Shown: positions 20,370-30,176 of the stretch, piece after piece
Position numbering within the stretch: position 1 is the stretch's first letter
How the letters are laid out: every line of letters begins with the position of its first letter
DNA from: Lepidostoma basale
Taxonomy: Eukaryota; Arthropoda; Insecta; Trichoptera; Lepidostomatidae
DNA: 64,000 bases
Direction of reading: 5' to 3'
Assembly (NCBI GenBank): GCA_022606425.2
Contig: JAHDVF020000016.1
Location: forward strand, 3,626,501 to 3,690,500
The notes under the pieces: generated by a model
What the model was told of the DNA's origin: nothing
Database searches by the model: none
What the model saw: only the letters and a program-made list of their open reading frames with translations
Program-made: the position numbers and the translations under genes

Positions 20370-20765
20370 TGGATGAGGGACGGGCCTAGGTGTTGAAGAA
20401 GCGAAGCTGACGAAAGGCGCCGTAACGCTTATAACAACTTTGGGTAAGCAATGAAAATCATCTATATCTCCAGCACGGCTCTGTAATAACAAATTTACAA
20501 TACTAACCTTTGATTTCCTATACAAAAGCCCCATAAAGTTGGTTGTTAAGAGCATTTTTATGGATCTCACAGGCGTCCGCTGAACAAAATGGCGATTAAT
20601 TGACCTCCCCGTGGAATGAATTTCCTTTACGGGAAATAAAAGTTGTATTCTGAAAAAGGGGTAATGAACAGGCGCAGGGGTAACCAAGTAAGGTAAGGCT
20701 ACTTTATTGCAGCCGTAAAAATATATCGAGCGGTCTCGTCTGCGGGCTGCGCTTGCAAACATGTA
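20370..20765. other. Unique GC-richer block, possible host regulatory or exonic DNA
   Basis: The block is clearly richer in G and C than its surroundings. It matches no repeat in the window and holds a 131-codon minus frame (20367-20762) running through it. That frame has an ATG but no recognisable domain. Short motifs such as tttattgc and ctttacgggaaataaaag could be transcription factor sites. Coding status is unknown. Confidence 0.4.
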
Positions 20766-20918
20766 AGCAATGAAAAAAAATCATCATAAATCGTATTTTA
20801 GTTTATTCCACTTCATCTTTTATTAAGAAAAAAAAAATTTAATAAATTCTGTAAGATATTTTTAATAAAAAATACGAAAGAAAACGTACGTTTTCTAGAA
20901 GTTTTATTATATTTTATG

Positions 20919-20958
20919 AGAATGACATGTTTCAGATAGCTCAATCATTATCAAATAA
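20919..20958 (-). ncRNA. Hammerhead-like motif with U3/A8 core pair
   Basis: Minus strand: TTGATAA, T, weak stem II (GAT/ATC), GAA, palindromic ACATGT, C17. Positions 3 and 8 are U and A instead of C and G, which keeps the C3-G8 Watson-Crick partnership as U-A. Confidence 0.5.
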
Positions 20959-21034
20959 GTCACCTTGCTAAGGCATTATAAAAATACCAAACTTGCTATT
21001 CCCATAAAATATAATAATAAAAAATTAAAATATT

Positions 21035-21205
21035 GAATGTCGGGCATGTGAGGAGTCAGTAAAAATTGACGCGTGTGCATGACACGATGTATGAATGTTG
21101 AGGAATCGAGAGAAATATATCAGGAAAGAAAAGTGTGGCAGTCCATTCTTTCTGCCCACCCCTTCGGGGAGACGGCGTGATGTGGTTAGTTAGTTGGTTA
21201 TATAA
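21035..21205 (+). pseudogene. RTE-1 LINE 3' end
   Basis: It reads attgaatgtcgggcatgtga, then acgcgtgtgcatgacacgat, then gtgtggcagtccattctttc and ccccttcggggagacggcgt with a GTTA-type terminus. It is closely related to 23130-23305 and is inserted in the arm of a foldback. Confidence 0.85.
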
Positions 21206-21459
21206 TAATAATTTTAGATAACAGACGTTTTCTGCCGATTTTTTTAATAAATAAATAGTTTACATCATTGTTTAAGAAATAATGAATATCAGTAGTTTTG
21301 ACAGACAATCAACAGAATATGAGTAAATTTCTGTTTGTAAATAAATTGCAACTATACTGTTATATTTAAACACGGGACCCTATAAATGATCAATTCGTAA
21401 AATCGGCGATTAGTTTTTAAATCATCTACGAGTGTTTTTTTTTTGTCTGGTTTGAAATT

Positions 21460-21610
21460 CAAGTGACAATTAAATAGCGATAGATGATTACTTATCTATT
21501 GCAAAATCAATATTAATAGCAAAAAACAAATTGCATTCAGTTATTGGATTCAAACAATCTGTTGTATACAAAAATACAGTTAAGTGTATGTTAAATCAGT
21601 TGGAAAAGTT
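21460..21610 (+). repeat. SINE 3' portion
   Basis: gcgatagatgattacttatc, then gcattcagttattggattca and aacaatctgttgtatacaaa match the 3' body of the SINE copies at 36628 and 57165. The tRNA-like head is absent. Confidence 0.6.
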
Positions 21611-22090
21611 TTCGCCGTCATTTTTTACTAGTTTTAGGATTGTATATACGAAAGCAGCGCCTTCCATGATTTTGAAAATAGAATATTTGACAATCTCAGT
21701 CTAGATACAGCGGCCAGGCCGGGAGATGGTTTTATGCCGTGATCTGCAAAAATATTTATGACAGGTGCTCCTGATACGATCCAACATATTTATTGAACCC
21801 ATTATTTATTGAAGGAGCCGCGTCCCTCTTTCGTTTGTATTGCGAACAAATAACGTGACCTGTGACGTCAACTCTTTTGTTTTTCTCTTGAGAAAAGAAG
21901 CCATTGAAATCGAAAACTTGCAATTGGAAAAATTCTTTTAAAAATATGCCTTCTTTATGTGGAAAAAAAATTAAGACACGTGGCATTGTGATTACAAACA
22001 AAATCTGAGATAATATTTTATTTATTTTTAGTAATTGTTACTTAGAAATTAATATCATATTAATACAATAAAACATTTTTTGATGCTTTC
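21610..22090. other. No recognisable feature
   Basis: An 81-codon minus frame (21756-22001) has no recognised domain. The sequence is otherwise unique. Confidence 0.4.
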
Positions 22091-22094
22091 TAAG

Positions 22095-22340
22095 ACTATA
22101 TTAATTTCTACTACTACTACAACTTCTCGTCGCTGCATCCCGGTGTGGGACTTGGCCTCCTCCACAACGGTCCTCCTCTGACTTTTATCCCTGGCCATCT
22201 CTCTCCATTCTCCAACTACTTCCATTTTTTCCCAATCTTCTTTCACGCAATCCGCATCTTTTTCTCGGTCTGCCTCTTGGTCTCTTTATCGCAGGGCACC
22301 TATCTGGATATATTTTTTGGTGTTCTTCCCTCTGGCATTT
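22095..22340 (-). pseudogene. RTE-group LINE 3' end fragment
   Basis: The minus-strand frame gives DWEKMEVVGEWREMARDKSQ, then RRTVVEEAKSHTGMQRREV. This resembles the W-x-x-M-A-x-D-R-x-x-W-R-x-x-V-E-E-A-K-x-H terminus of insect RTE-group ORFs. A shorter relative is at 59175-59320 and another may be at 29145-29330. Confidence 0.65.
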
Positions 22341-22344
22341 TTTC

Positions 22345-22920
22345 TATTGTACATGGCCAGCCCACCGTAGGCGGAGACTTACAGAATCTCACTACTGTTT
22401 CCTGGTTCATCAGTACTTCAAGTTCAATCTCACAACTGCTTAGTGGTAAATCAGTACTTCATGTTCAATTTTCCTGGTTAGTCAGTACTTCAAGTTCATT
22501 TATTTACTTTTCTATGGTTTCTTAAATAAAAATATTTATTATTTAATGTTTTTAACAATTTTTGTTTTACCAAATCGTGAGATAACAAATTGTTTCGAAA
22601 GCTACCTTGCAAGGCGAAACAAATCAATACAAATAATATTAAGCTCTCCATGCATAACGCCCCAACCGTGGGGTGACGAAATACCTAGTCAGATAGCGTA
22701 GCATAAACCCCGTGCGTGGGGCGCAAAATATCTATAGAATATTTCTAGATTACGTCAGGATTTAAATTACTAACGACATAAATTTATTAGACCACAGAGT
22801 GCATAATTAATATGATAGTTTCATATTTTACTAACAATACATAACATGACGTTAATATCTTACTACTCAAGATCTTAAATTAAATCTTTATCATGTTGTT
22901 TATGAATAATAATTTAATGA
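22345..22920. other. Unique stretch with a short direct repeat
   Basis: Three spaced copies of tcagtacttcaagttca or a variant lie at 22408-22500. A GC-rich pair (ccccaaccgtggggtgacga and ccccgtgcgtggggcgcaaa) lies at 22660-22730. No gene is seen. Confidence 0.45.
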
Positions 22921-22924
22921 TACG

Positions 22925-23305
22925 ATAGAGTGTCGAATGAAAATATAAGAAGTGAATGCGTTGCGAATGATGGTGTCATGAACAAAATAATGAAAGGATC
23001 ATTAAGATGGTTTGGACATATTGAAAGAATGAATGAAGAAAGAATGGTAAAAAAATTATATGTTAATGATATAAATGGTACCAGAAATAGAGGAAGACCG
23101 AGGAAAACGTGGCACGATCAAATAAATCAAATATTGAATTTCGGCCATGTGAGGAGTCAGAGAAATCGACGCGCGTGCATGACACGATGTATGAATGTTG
23201 AGGAAGCGAGAGAAATATGTCAGGAAAGAAAGGTGTGGCAGTCCATTCTTTCTGCCTACCCCTTCGGGGAGACGGCGTGATGGTTAGTTAGTTAGTTAGT
23301 TATAA
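22925..23305 (+). pseudogene. RTE-1 LINE 3' end, best-preserved C-terminus
   Basis: One open frame reads SNENIRSECVANDGVMNKIM, GSLRWFGHIERMNEERMVKK, LYVNDINGTRNRGRPRKTWH, RRACMTRCMNVEEAREICQE and VWQSILSAYPFGETA, then stop and (GTTA)n. This is the C-terminal ~115 residues of an RTE-type ORF and the best guide to the family 3' end. Reverse transcriptase and endonuclease domains are absent, so it is a 5'-truncated retrocopy. Confidence 0.9.
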
Positions 23306-23309
23306 TTTA

Positions 23310-24015
23310 ATGTACGAGGAATCTAAAAACAGATGTCGGGTTAAAATTGTATAAAAATTAATCTATACATTTTTTCTAGAAATAAAAATCATTTGCCTGA
23401 TTTTTAAAAATATTTTTCACTAGGTTCTCAGTAACAAACGATTCACCTTCCAATACATATGAAAAATCAAGACATATGGCATTTACCATACTGGACAACA
23501 CAAGCCTAAAACCTTGGTGTGATTCAAAGTTCGTTTCGTAAAATGCGGCGTTTTCATCCCCAATATATTGACAGTTTTCTTTGGAGAAAAATGGCATTAT
23601 TTCAGAGGTATCCTTAAACGTCATCCTACTTGAATGTTATGGAAAGCGATCCATTTGAATAGAGTGATGGTGCGGCCAAATATCCCCCAAGGCTTGTAGG
23701 ACATGACAGGTGGACTGTCAGGGTCATCCGAGACAATGATTTATGAGCGGCGTGGGTCAAAAACCGAGCACATTTTGGTGGGGAAATAAAAACTTTTACA
23801 TTGTTCCGTTGTTTAAATGTAACATACTACTCGTATATGTAACTACTCGTATATGTAGTTTTGGATATTTTGCAAAAAATTAATTTCATTAGATTGTGAC
23901 ATTCTTCTTAGTAACAAAACAAAGTTTTATATTATACATATATCAATATTAGTAAAAAATTAAGTAAAAAAATATGCATAAAAAACTTAAACTGTGCTTT
24001 TTAGTTGAGTTCAAC
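23310..24015. other. No recognisable feature
   Basis: An 82-codon minus frame (23376-23624) has ATG but no recognised domain. A GC-richer unique patch is at 23640-23790. Confidence 0.4.
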
Positions 24016-24019
24016 TTTT

Positions 24020-24150
24020 TTATAGTATGTTTTCTACAATTTTATGAAAATAACGTTATGCTCATGTTATGCCTTGCTAGGTAACTTTCAAACATTTGAT
24101 AATATCCAGCTATGACGAAACATTACATTACCATAAAATGTGTACTCGTA
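24020..24150 (+). repeat. ACATGT-type foldback relic
   Basis: It contains atttgataatatccagctat followed by gacgaaacattacattacca. This is the family core order TTGATAA, stem II, CGAAACATKTC with the palindrome damaged (ACATTA). The left arm is decayed. Confidence 0.55.
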
Positions 24151-24284
24151 TATGACTTCTAAATCACAGGTGTACGTCAATATTTAATACGGAGTTTTAC
24201 GTCATAATTCAACAAACAATTGAATAATTAAATTTTAGATAAACTTAAGGCGTTAACACCGTGGAATTCCATAATGACGAATTT

Positions 24285-24385
24285 TTATGAATTAAAACAC
24301 TGTTCATTCCACTTTTGAAATTTCAAAAGTTTCCACTCAAAAGTGGAAAAAACAGTGTTTTAATTTATAAAAATAATTAAATGTA
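24285..24385. repeat. Imperfect hairpin
   Basis: gaattaaaacactgttcatt is complementary to the right side aaaaaacagtgttttaattt. An inner palindrome ccacttttgaaatttcaaaa/gtttccactcaaaagtgg lies between them. Confidence 0.6.
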
Positions 24386-24467
24386 CTCGTAGTGTTAAAA
24401 TTTTAAAAATTCACTAGATTCAGAATATATTTTATTTAGCGTCGGAGACTTCCATGGAGGAGTATTA

Positions 24468-24553
24468 AGACAAATAGATACACAGACAGACAGACAGACA
24501 GACATACAGACAGATATACAGACACACAGACAGACAGACAGATATACAGACAG

Positions 24554-24588
<35 letters not shown>

Positions 24589-24650
24589 GACGGACAGACA
24601 GACAGACAAATAGACAGACAGACAGACATACAGACAGACAGACATACAGT
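24468..24650. repeat. (CAGA)n microsatellite
   Basis: It has about 40 tetranucleotide units with scattered tata and cgga variants. The open frames through it are artefacts of the repeat. Confidence 0.95.
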
Positions 24651-24844
24651 TAAAGTTTTGTATTTATTTAATTGTAATAAGTTAATTATTGTTCTTAGCT
24701 GAAAAAGTTCACTGTAGAATTAAAATAAATTATTTATTATTATTTTGTTTTATATAAATGTTCTACATACGATAAGAATATAATTGTCGATTAAAACTAA
24801 ATGTAATATACGTTTAACTGATTATACTCGTATATAAAAAGCTT

Positions 24845-24935
24845 TTTATGGTATCATATTTTTTTCTGATTGTAATACCTGATGATGTCAACCTATGTTG
24901 ACATCATCAGGTATTACAATATTTTTTTCAACTGT
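24845..24935. repeat. Hammerhead foldback, collapsed (ACAGCTGT type)
   Basis: taatacctgatgatgtcaac and its exact complement form a perfect palindrome. Both arms keep CTGATGA and the 5' half of stem II but lack GAAAC and stem III, as if the catalytic halves were lost by deletion. Confidence 0.7.
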
Positions 24936-25077
24936 TAAAATTTATTTTAATTATGTGCATTTGTTCCAATGTCAATTTGAATAATTTCTTTAATAGAGTT
25001 TTGAAGTTCTTGCTGGAGTTGAATTTAGGTACCTTATTACAATTAATTGAAATAACCGTTAGTTACTATTTATATTA

Positions 25078-25165
25078 ATACGAATGAAAACGTCAGTTTT
25101 CTAGAAGTTTTATATATTATGTGGGAATAACATGTTTCGCCCTTCTAAAGCATTATCAAATGTTT
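25078..25165 (+). repeat. ACATGT-type foldback, left arm
   Basis: It starts with gaatgaaaacgtcagttttc and continues to the inner core. The right arm is absent. Confidence 0.75.
25123..25162 (-). ncRNA. Hammerhead-like motif with U3/A8 core pair
   Basis: Minus strand: TTGATAA, T, stem II GCTTT/AGGGC, GAA, palindromic ACATGT, U17. Apart from the joint C3-to-U and G8-to-A change and the extra nucleotide after A9, the core is complete. It is the best-preserved copy of this family. Confidence 0.6.
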
Positions 25166-25254
25166 TTTATTACTATTTATAAGGCAAAAAACTCATTAGT
25201 GTGATTAGTCGTGGTTTAAATTAAGAATGCCAAATCTGTATTTAATACTTCTGA

Positions 25255-25375
25255 ATGAAACACTTAATTTGTGGTGAAGAATTATTTAAAATAATTTAAA
25301 ACACTTATATTGTTTTTTTACACCACAACCGGTTTCAATCTTGCCGGAGGTTTACTTAGGGTTACGAAAACAAAC
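25255..25375 (-). repeat. ACCGGT-type hammerhead relic
   Basis: The tail gaaacacttaatttgtggtg and the core gaaaccggttgtggtgtaaa (minus strand) are recognisable. CUGANGA has become CTAAGTA and stem II is unpaired, so the ribozyme is dead. Confidence 0.65.
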
Positions 25376-25379
25376 AAAA

Positions 25380-26020
25380 ATAACATTGTTTACAAATTTA
25401 TTACTACTATCTATATGATTTATTGTATAAATTAAATCTAAGTTAAAACAATAAACAATCGTGTTTTCTATTATAAATTAATAATGGAGTTTTACAAAAC
25501 TATTATCTCAACCGTCAATAAAAAGGTTTAGTATTTTATTTCCATTATAAATAACGATATCAGTAAATGCTTATATAAATATACGTACTATCGAAGACTT
25601 GATTTCACATTCAAATATGTACAAATAAATTCAGAAGAACATATTTGAATTATTACCGTTATCAGTTGAGTTTGACCATAAATCAACGTGATTCCTAGCT
25701 AAGCAACTATCTCGCGTTATATTTACTATCCGTCCCACCCTTTTATCGAGCCTATCAAACGTGATCTCTCCAGACTTTTTTCCAGTAGCTGCTACATATT
25801 ACTCTAAATTTATTACTCCCACCGGAGCAGCCAGACTCCGACAGACTCTCCCAGCAAACACGGCTCTTAATCAAAAAATTAAATGACGCCGCTTCCGACA
25901 GCTTGTAACGGAAACGTGTAACTTGTGATGGTATTGAACCATCGTAGAGAGAGATGCGTGAATTCAGACGTAATACGAAAATAAATTCAAATGACTAGGA
26001 AATATAACACCTAACCATGT
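25380..26020. other. Unique, GC-richer toward 25990
   Basis: No repeat match was found. The part 25690-25940 has higher complexity (ggagcagccagactccgaca and following). It runs into the G-rich tract that follows. Confidence 0.4.
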
Positions 26021-26120
26021 GGGGGTAGGTCTAGGCGGGGAGCAGGGGAGACGCGGGGAGGGGAGAGAGGGGAGAGAGGGGGGTTGAGCCGAGAGGGATG
26101 CAGGGGAGAGGTAGTTCGGG
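26021..26120 (+). other. G-rich tract with quadruplex potential
   Basis: A run of GGGG blocks (gcggggagcaggggagacgc, ggggaggggagagagggg and following) contains at least six G-tracts of three or more within about 60 bp. It is strikingly unlike the AT-rich surroundings. Confidence 0.7.
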
Positions 26121-26635
26121 GCAGTTGACTTTTGACCTGACGGGAAGCGGTCGCTTTGGTATTAAATTCAGTGGGTGTTTGCTGTTCTGATTATCAAGAA
26201 CTTCATTTTATTTTGTATACAAGTATAGTGGTACGAGGGGTGCGACATTTGCAGATTTAAAAATACTATAGAATCAGTTTTCCTGAGCTGTTACGACTGA
26301 AAAGCTAAGTCTAGAATTAAGAATTTATATTTCAGGGAATTGGAACGTATGCGTACGGCTTACTCCATGATTATACTATGCTTACGTTTATGTATTACAT
26401 ACATGTACCTAGATATATATATGTATATGATATATTGATACCTTTCCTATACTGCACGTAATATAGTTCACTAACACTCGGGCCAACGCATCGCGCCCGA
26501 ACAAGGTATTCACTAACTCATCGAATACTGAAATCTTAGTTATGGACATGTAGCGTTCTAACAAAATTTGCCATCTTCTATATAAATAAACATATAAACT
26601 TCGACCCATGCAAATTATGCTACATAAATATGGTT
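26120..26635. other. No recognisable feature
   Basis: Unique sequence; a 66-codon minus frame (26409-26609) has no recognised domain. Confidence 0.4.
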
Positions 26636-26919
26636 GACTGCTGATGAATGAAGACAGTTAGGAGAGGTTGGGATCGCGCACTTCTTTGACCCCACCGAAA
26701 GACGAAATATAAGGTAGTATGGTGAAAGACCCTGCTATCTGTCTATTGGTGGAGATTGTCTCGAAGGTGAGTGGACCGACTGCTGACGAATGAAGACAGT
26801 TAGGGGAGGTTGGGATCGCGCACTTCTTTGACCCCACCGAAAGACGAAATATAAGGTAGTATGGTGAAAGACCCTGCTATCTGTCTATTGGTGGAGATTG
26901 TCTCGAAGGTGAGTGGACC
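26636..26919. repeat. 142 bp tandem duplication
   Basis: Two head-to-tail copies, starting at 26636 and 26778, differ at only a few bases (gactgctgatgaatgaagac versus gactgctgacgaatgaagac). The unit is GC-richer than its surroundings and of unknown origin. The near-identity indicates a recent event. Confidence 0.95.
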
Positions 26920-27470
26920 GAACTTCGAAAACCCCTGATAGGGTGATGGCCAGGTTCATGGGTTTGAATCCCCAGGTCCACTGATTAAGGGTTGGGAAGT
27001 AGGTCGTCTGGTTACCAGACGATCCTACTGTGGAGCAGTGGAGAAAAATCATCAGTCTGACGAAAAGACTGGTTCAACGCGATACTAACACTATTATATC
27101 CCAGTTATCCCCCACAACTCCTTATATACTTAATATATTATATTTTGACACTGAATTGCTATATAATTGTACCTTTCAGAAAGCTGTTCCTTATTGCATC
27201 GTTATTACATTACGCTCTGATTTAAATTACTGTACATTGTATTTGTTGTATATTGTTTGTGAATGTTTCTTCCAGGGCTGCCACATTTTCTAGAGATAAT
27301 ATTTTGAATTTATATTTTGTAAACTTAGAGATATTTTAGGTTGTTTGGTTTAGATGTTCCTAGGAAATATTGAGTGACATATAGTTTGATTACACGTGGG
27401 TTTGTCAGGATTGCTTAGAATATTCGGAAGGGTTAGGAACGATTAGCTTTAGAATGAAATTATCAGTATT
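26920..27470. other. Probable LTR-element sequence upstream of the primer-binding sites
   Basis: The segment from the tandem duplication to the poly(A)-like signal has no coding content. The 87-codon frame at 27030-27293 (+) begins with a non-ATG codon and shows no domain. An LTR is suspected from what follows, but its left boundary cannot be placed. Confidence 0.35.
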
Positions 27471-27686
27471 CGCCAAATAAAAGGGCTTGGATTACATCGG
27501 TCATAACTAAGGGTCATACGGTATTATTTCTAGACGATCACGAAGGCCAACTCGCGTAAGGTAAAACACCTGTAAGCTCCGTACAGGTGGATGAAGAGGG
27601 AATGACTGGAGGAAGCTCCACCATTCGCGGAGGAAGGTTAGGAGGGATTCTGCTTAGGTTCATCGCGGATAGGTCATTTCACCACA
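27471..27686 (+). mobile_element. Presumed 3' part of a solitary LTR
   Basis: An AATAAA signal in ccaaataaaagggc at 27471-27484 is followed after about 200 bp by a CA dinucleotide (accaca at 27681-27686). Two bases later the first primer-binding-site-like sequence begins, the expected LTR, TT, PBS order. Confidence 0.5.
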
Positions 27687-27687
27687 T

Positions 27688-27900
27688 TCGGTCCCGTGAC
27701 CAGGATGGATTAATTCCCCACGGACTAGGACGTTCCATCACATTTGGTGCCGTGACCAGGATGGATTAATTCCCCACGGACTAGGACGTTCCACCACATT
27801 TGGTGCCGTGACCAGGAGAGGACTGGAGAAGGAGAGGAATCCTCCACACCAGGTCCTCGGGGACCAGGGCGATCCACCACATTTGGTGCCGTGACCAGGA
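27688..27900 (+). repeat. Four tandem tRNA-His primer-binding sites
   Basis: Sites start at 27688 (one or two mismatches), 27745, 27801 and 27884. TGGTGCCGTGACCAGGAT complements the 3' end of animal tRNA-His, including the added CCA. The second site matches 18 of 18 bases and the third and fourth match 16 or 17. The units include ccacggactaggacgttcca and have periods of 57, 56 and 83 bp. Normally an LTR element has one such site. No gag is found downstream. Confidence 0.75.
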
Positions 27901-28233
27901 GTAGACATCACGGAGATCGCGACCAGGACGATACCACCACAAACTCTAAGGAAACTTGTAACCCCTTTTACACCTGACTCAATTCTTACAGATAAGTCAG
28001 ACTTGTTTTCTTTGGTTTTATGCCAAAGTGTTATGTCAATTGGCATGACACGTAATAAAACGACATTTTTCTATAAAATATATGAATCGGTGGAGGACTT
28101 CATCGAAATGAATGTGATATTACATAACTTTCCTTCGTCAGCCACTTGTGGGAAAACAGTATCTTCACTGCTTCCGAAGAAAACAGAATAATAGAGCATG
28201 CCTTTTATATGTCAGTCATTTCTAAACTTTTGT

Positions 28234-28480
28234 ATGAAGCACTTAATTTGTGGTGTGACTTTATTAAATAAAATAATAATACACTTTTAGTTATTTGTTT
28301 TAACACCACTTTATTTGGTAACACCAACCGGTTTCGCTCCCGCCGGAGCTTCGTCAGGGTGAGAGAGAGGTCTCTCTCTTACCCCGACGAAGCTCCATCA
28401 AAAGTTACCAAATAAAGTGGTGTTAAAACAAATTACTAAAAACGTATTATTGTTTTATTTAATAGGTCATTTCCACACAT
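28234..28480 (-). repeat. Hammerhead foldback (ACCGGT type)
   Basis: Arms 28268-28362 and 28378-28470 are inverted and share ccaaataaagtggtgtt. A purine/pyrimidine tip (gagagagaggtctctctctt) separates them. The tail aagcacttaatttgtggtgt occurs on the left only. The left arm has a complete hammerhead-like motif. In the right arm about 20 bp with GAAAC and stem III are deleted. Confidence 0.8.
28315..28366 (-). ncRNA. Hammerhead ribozyme-like motif (ACCGGT type)
   Basis: Minus strand: stem I CACC/GGTG, CTGACGA, A, stem II GCTCC/GGAGC, GAA, ACCGGT, U17. N7 is C, which hammerheads tolerate. All three helices pair, so this is a strong candidate for activity. Confidence 0.75.
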
Positions 28481-28495
28481 ATATAATTTTATCAA

Positions 28496-28608
28496 TAAAA
28501 ACATCTGTTTTTTAGAAGTTTAAGAAGTCTAAGGCCAAATATCATTTACATAAAGTAAAATAAAACTTTTATAAAACATACGTTTTCATTCGTATTAATT
28601 ATTTAATA
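28496..28608 (+). repeat. ACATGT-type foldback, split by the 1.57 kb insertion
   Basis: Left arm (aaaaacatctgttttttaga) and right arm (aaaacatacgttttcattcg) are present. The usual tail is cut after attaattatttaata and resumes at 30177 with tggagttttacatcattgct. Confidence 0.75.
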
Positions 28609-29144
28609 CTAGCTGACCCGGCAACGCTTCGCTATTGCTATATTGGAGTATATAAATACACCCAATATATATTAAAGAAATACAATTAAAGTTCAATATC
28701 AATTATTTTATTGGATAAAATGACATGTGTATAGGTGCAAGAATGTGTGTATCCTAATTCAGTTCATATCTTTAAAAAAAAAATTTAATCCAAGCAAACT
28801 TGCTGTGAACTTGAATAATACTAATGTGAATTGAACAATTGAAGGCTGGACATTACCAAGGTGGCAAGTTTACAAAAAGTCTGAAATGAGTTTTTGATGC
28901 CAATTGGTCTTAAACATAGCTGTGCAAAAGCGCGTTATGATTTAATAATATAGTGTAGTTCAAACGTTACCCTAAAGATGCCACCCAAAAAAAAGTTAAT
29001 ATTTATCTTTTTCAGCTTTATGTTTTAACCATTTTTGTAACGTCCAGTCTTAATTTTTTTCCTTAATATTTTAAGTGAAATTAAAAAAAACAAATAAATA
29101 TACTATATCACATTTGCATTAAACATTCATACATATACAATTCA

Positions 29145-29330
29145 TATCCGTTCACTCCTGGGCGTAGGCCTCCTCCATCTGCTTCAATGTCTGTCGATCC
29201 TGGGCAACACGCATCCAATGTCGTCCCTCCATCGAAGTTGAGGACGTCCTGGGTTTCGGGTTGCACTTCATCTACGCATATATCGAGGTGTGGGTCCCTC
29301 CATCGAAGTTGAGGACGTCTAAATAAATAA
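29145..29330 (-). pseudogene. Possible RTE-group 3' end inside the insertion
   Basis: cactcctgggcgtaggcctc and ctccatctgcttcaat resemble the ctgctggatgtaggcctcttc end of RTE-2 at 17805-17850. A repeated ccctccatcgaagttgagga occurs twice, about 70 bp apart. Confidence 0.45.
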
Positions 29331-29446
29331 GTAACTATTATAATTTAAAAAGGTTCAAACATGTTCATTAAAGAATTAATATAATTTTCATTGAAACAAT
29401 ACAATTATTATTTACCGTTTGCTGGATTTATTAATTTGATGTTAAA

Positions 29447-29690
29447 ATGATATCCATCTTCGTCCTGCCAGAATGGCCGGGTCGTCATAACCTAAAATAA
29501 CACGTAAGTAAAACGATATATAATTTCTTCTCTATTCGATATAATTTAGAACTACGACTTTGAAATATGTAATGCGGAAATATAATCTGTATTCAATGAT
29601 ATCCATCTTCGCCCTGCCAGAATGGCCGGGTTGTCATAACCTAAAATAACACGTAAGTAAAACGATATATAATTTCTTCTCTATTCTTCA
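29447..29690. repeat. 149 bp direct repeat
   Basis: atgatatccatcttcgtcct and following at 29447 recur at 29596 with few changes over about 90 bp, including ccagaatggccgggt and cacgtaagtaaaacgatata. Confidence 0.85.
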
Positions 29691-30176
29691 GTAATTCCGT
29701 AATTAAAAAATATTAAGCCTGAAGATATAAAAATGAATAGTTACAAATAATTTGAACTGCGAACAATTTGAACGATGGCGTATTAAATAATTTCCATAGA
29801 TTCGAGACGGCCTGACAGATATTACGTGCGTATATTATTCCGTTCAAAAAAGCGACTAATTTCCTATCTGACCACGCTAAGAGTCAAAATAGCGACTTGT
29901 TTGCTATCTGATCTGGCCAAGCGAATATAGACTCTAAAGATTGATACTCAGGTGATACGAACATGAAGGTCTATATTCGCTTGCACTACCAAAATTTTCA
30001 ATTAATTTATTAATTTATAAAGTTAATTAGAGCTCGATTAATAACAAAAATATGCCTATGACCACCGGGGTATTCCATTTAATAAAGTGTATCAATTGGA
30101 ATAGGATCTGCTCAGGAATAACCGCGGAAATAGTCCACACACACAGCTAGGATTGCCTTTTATTTATATAGATAGA

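Larger units (their letters stand above)
20868..21295 (+). repeat. ACATGT-type foldback interrupted by RTE-1
   Basis: The left arm (gaaaacgtacgttttctaga) and right arm (tgctattcccataaaatata, resuming at 21210 with aacagacgttttctgccg and acatcattgtttaag) are split by the RTE-1 end at 21035-21205. A hammerhead-like motif lies in the left arm. Confidence 0.75.
28609..30176. mobile_element. Unclassified 1.57 kb insertion (ctagctgacccggc type)
   Basis: It begins ctagctgacccggcaacgct and ends ttatttatatagatagat. It interrupts the conserved tail of a foldback, which gives both boundaries to within one or two bases. No target duplication is evident. There is no inverted terminal repeat that I can see and no transposase. 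It contains a 149 bp internal direct repeat and a putative RTE end. I have seen similar end sequences in insect repeats but cannot assign a superfamily. Confidence 0.6.

Noticed and set aside
24436..24645. 69-codon frame on the minus strand
   Set aside because: It is only the translation of the CAGA microsatellite (repeating Ser, Val, Cys and Leu residues).
26940..26975. tRNA-like B box (ggtttgaatcccc) after the tandem duplication
   Set aside because: No A box at the right distance and no cloverleaf could be drawn.
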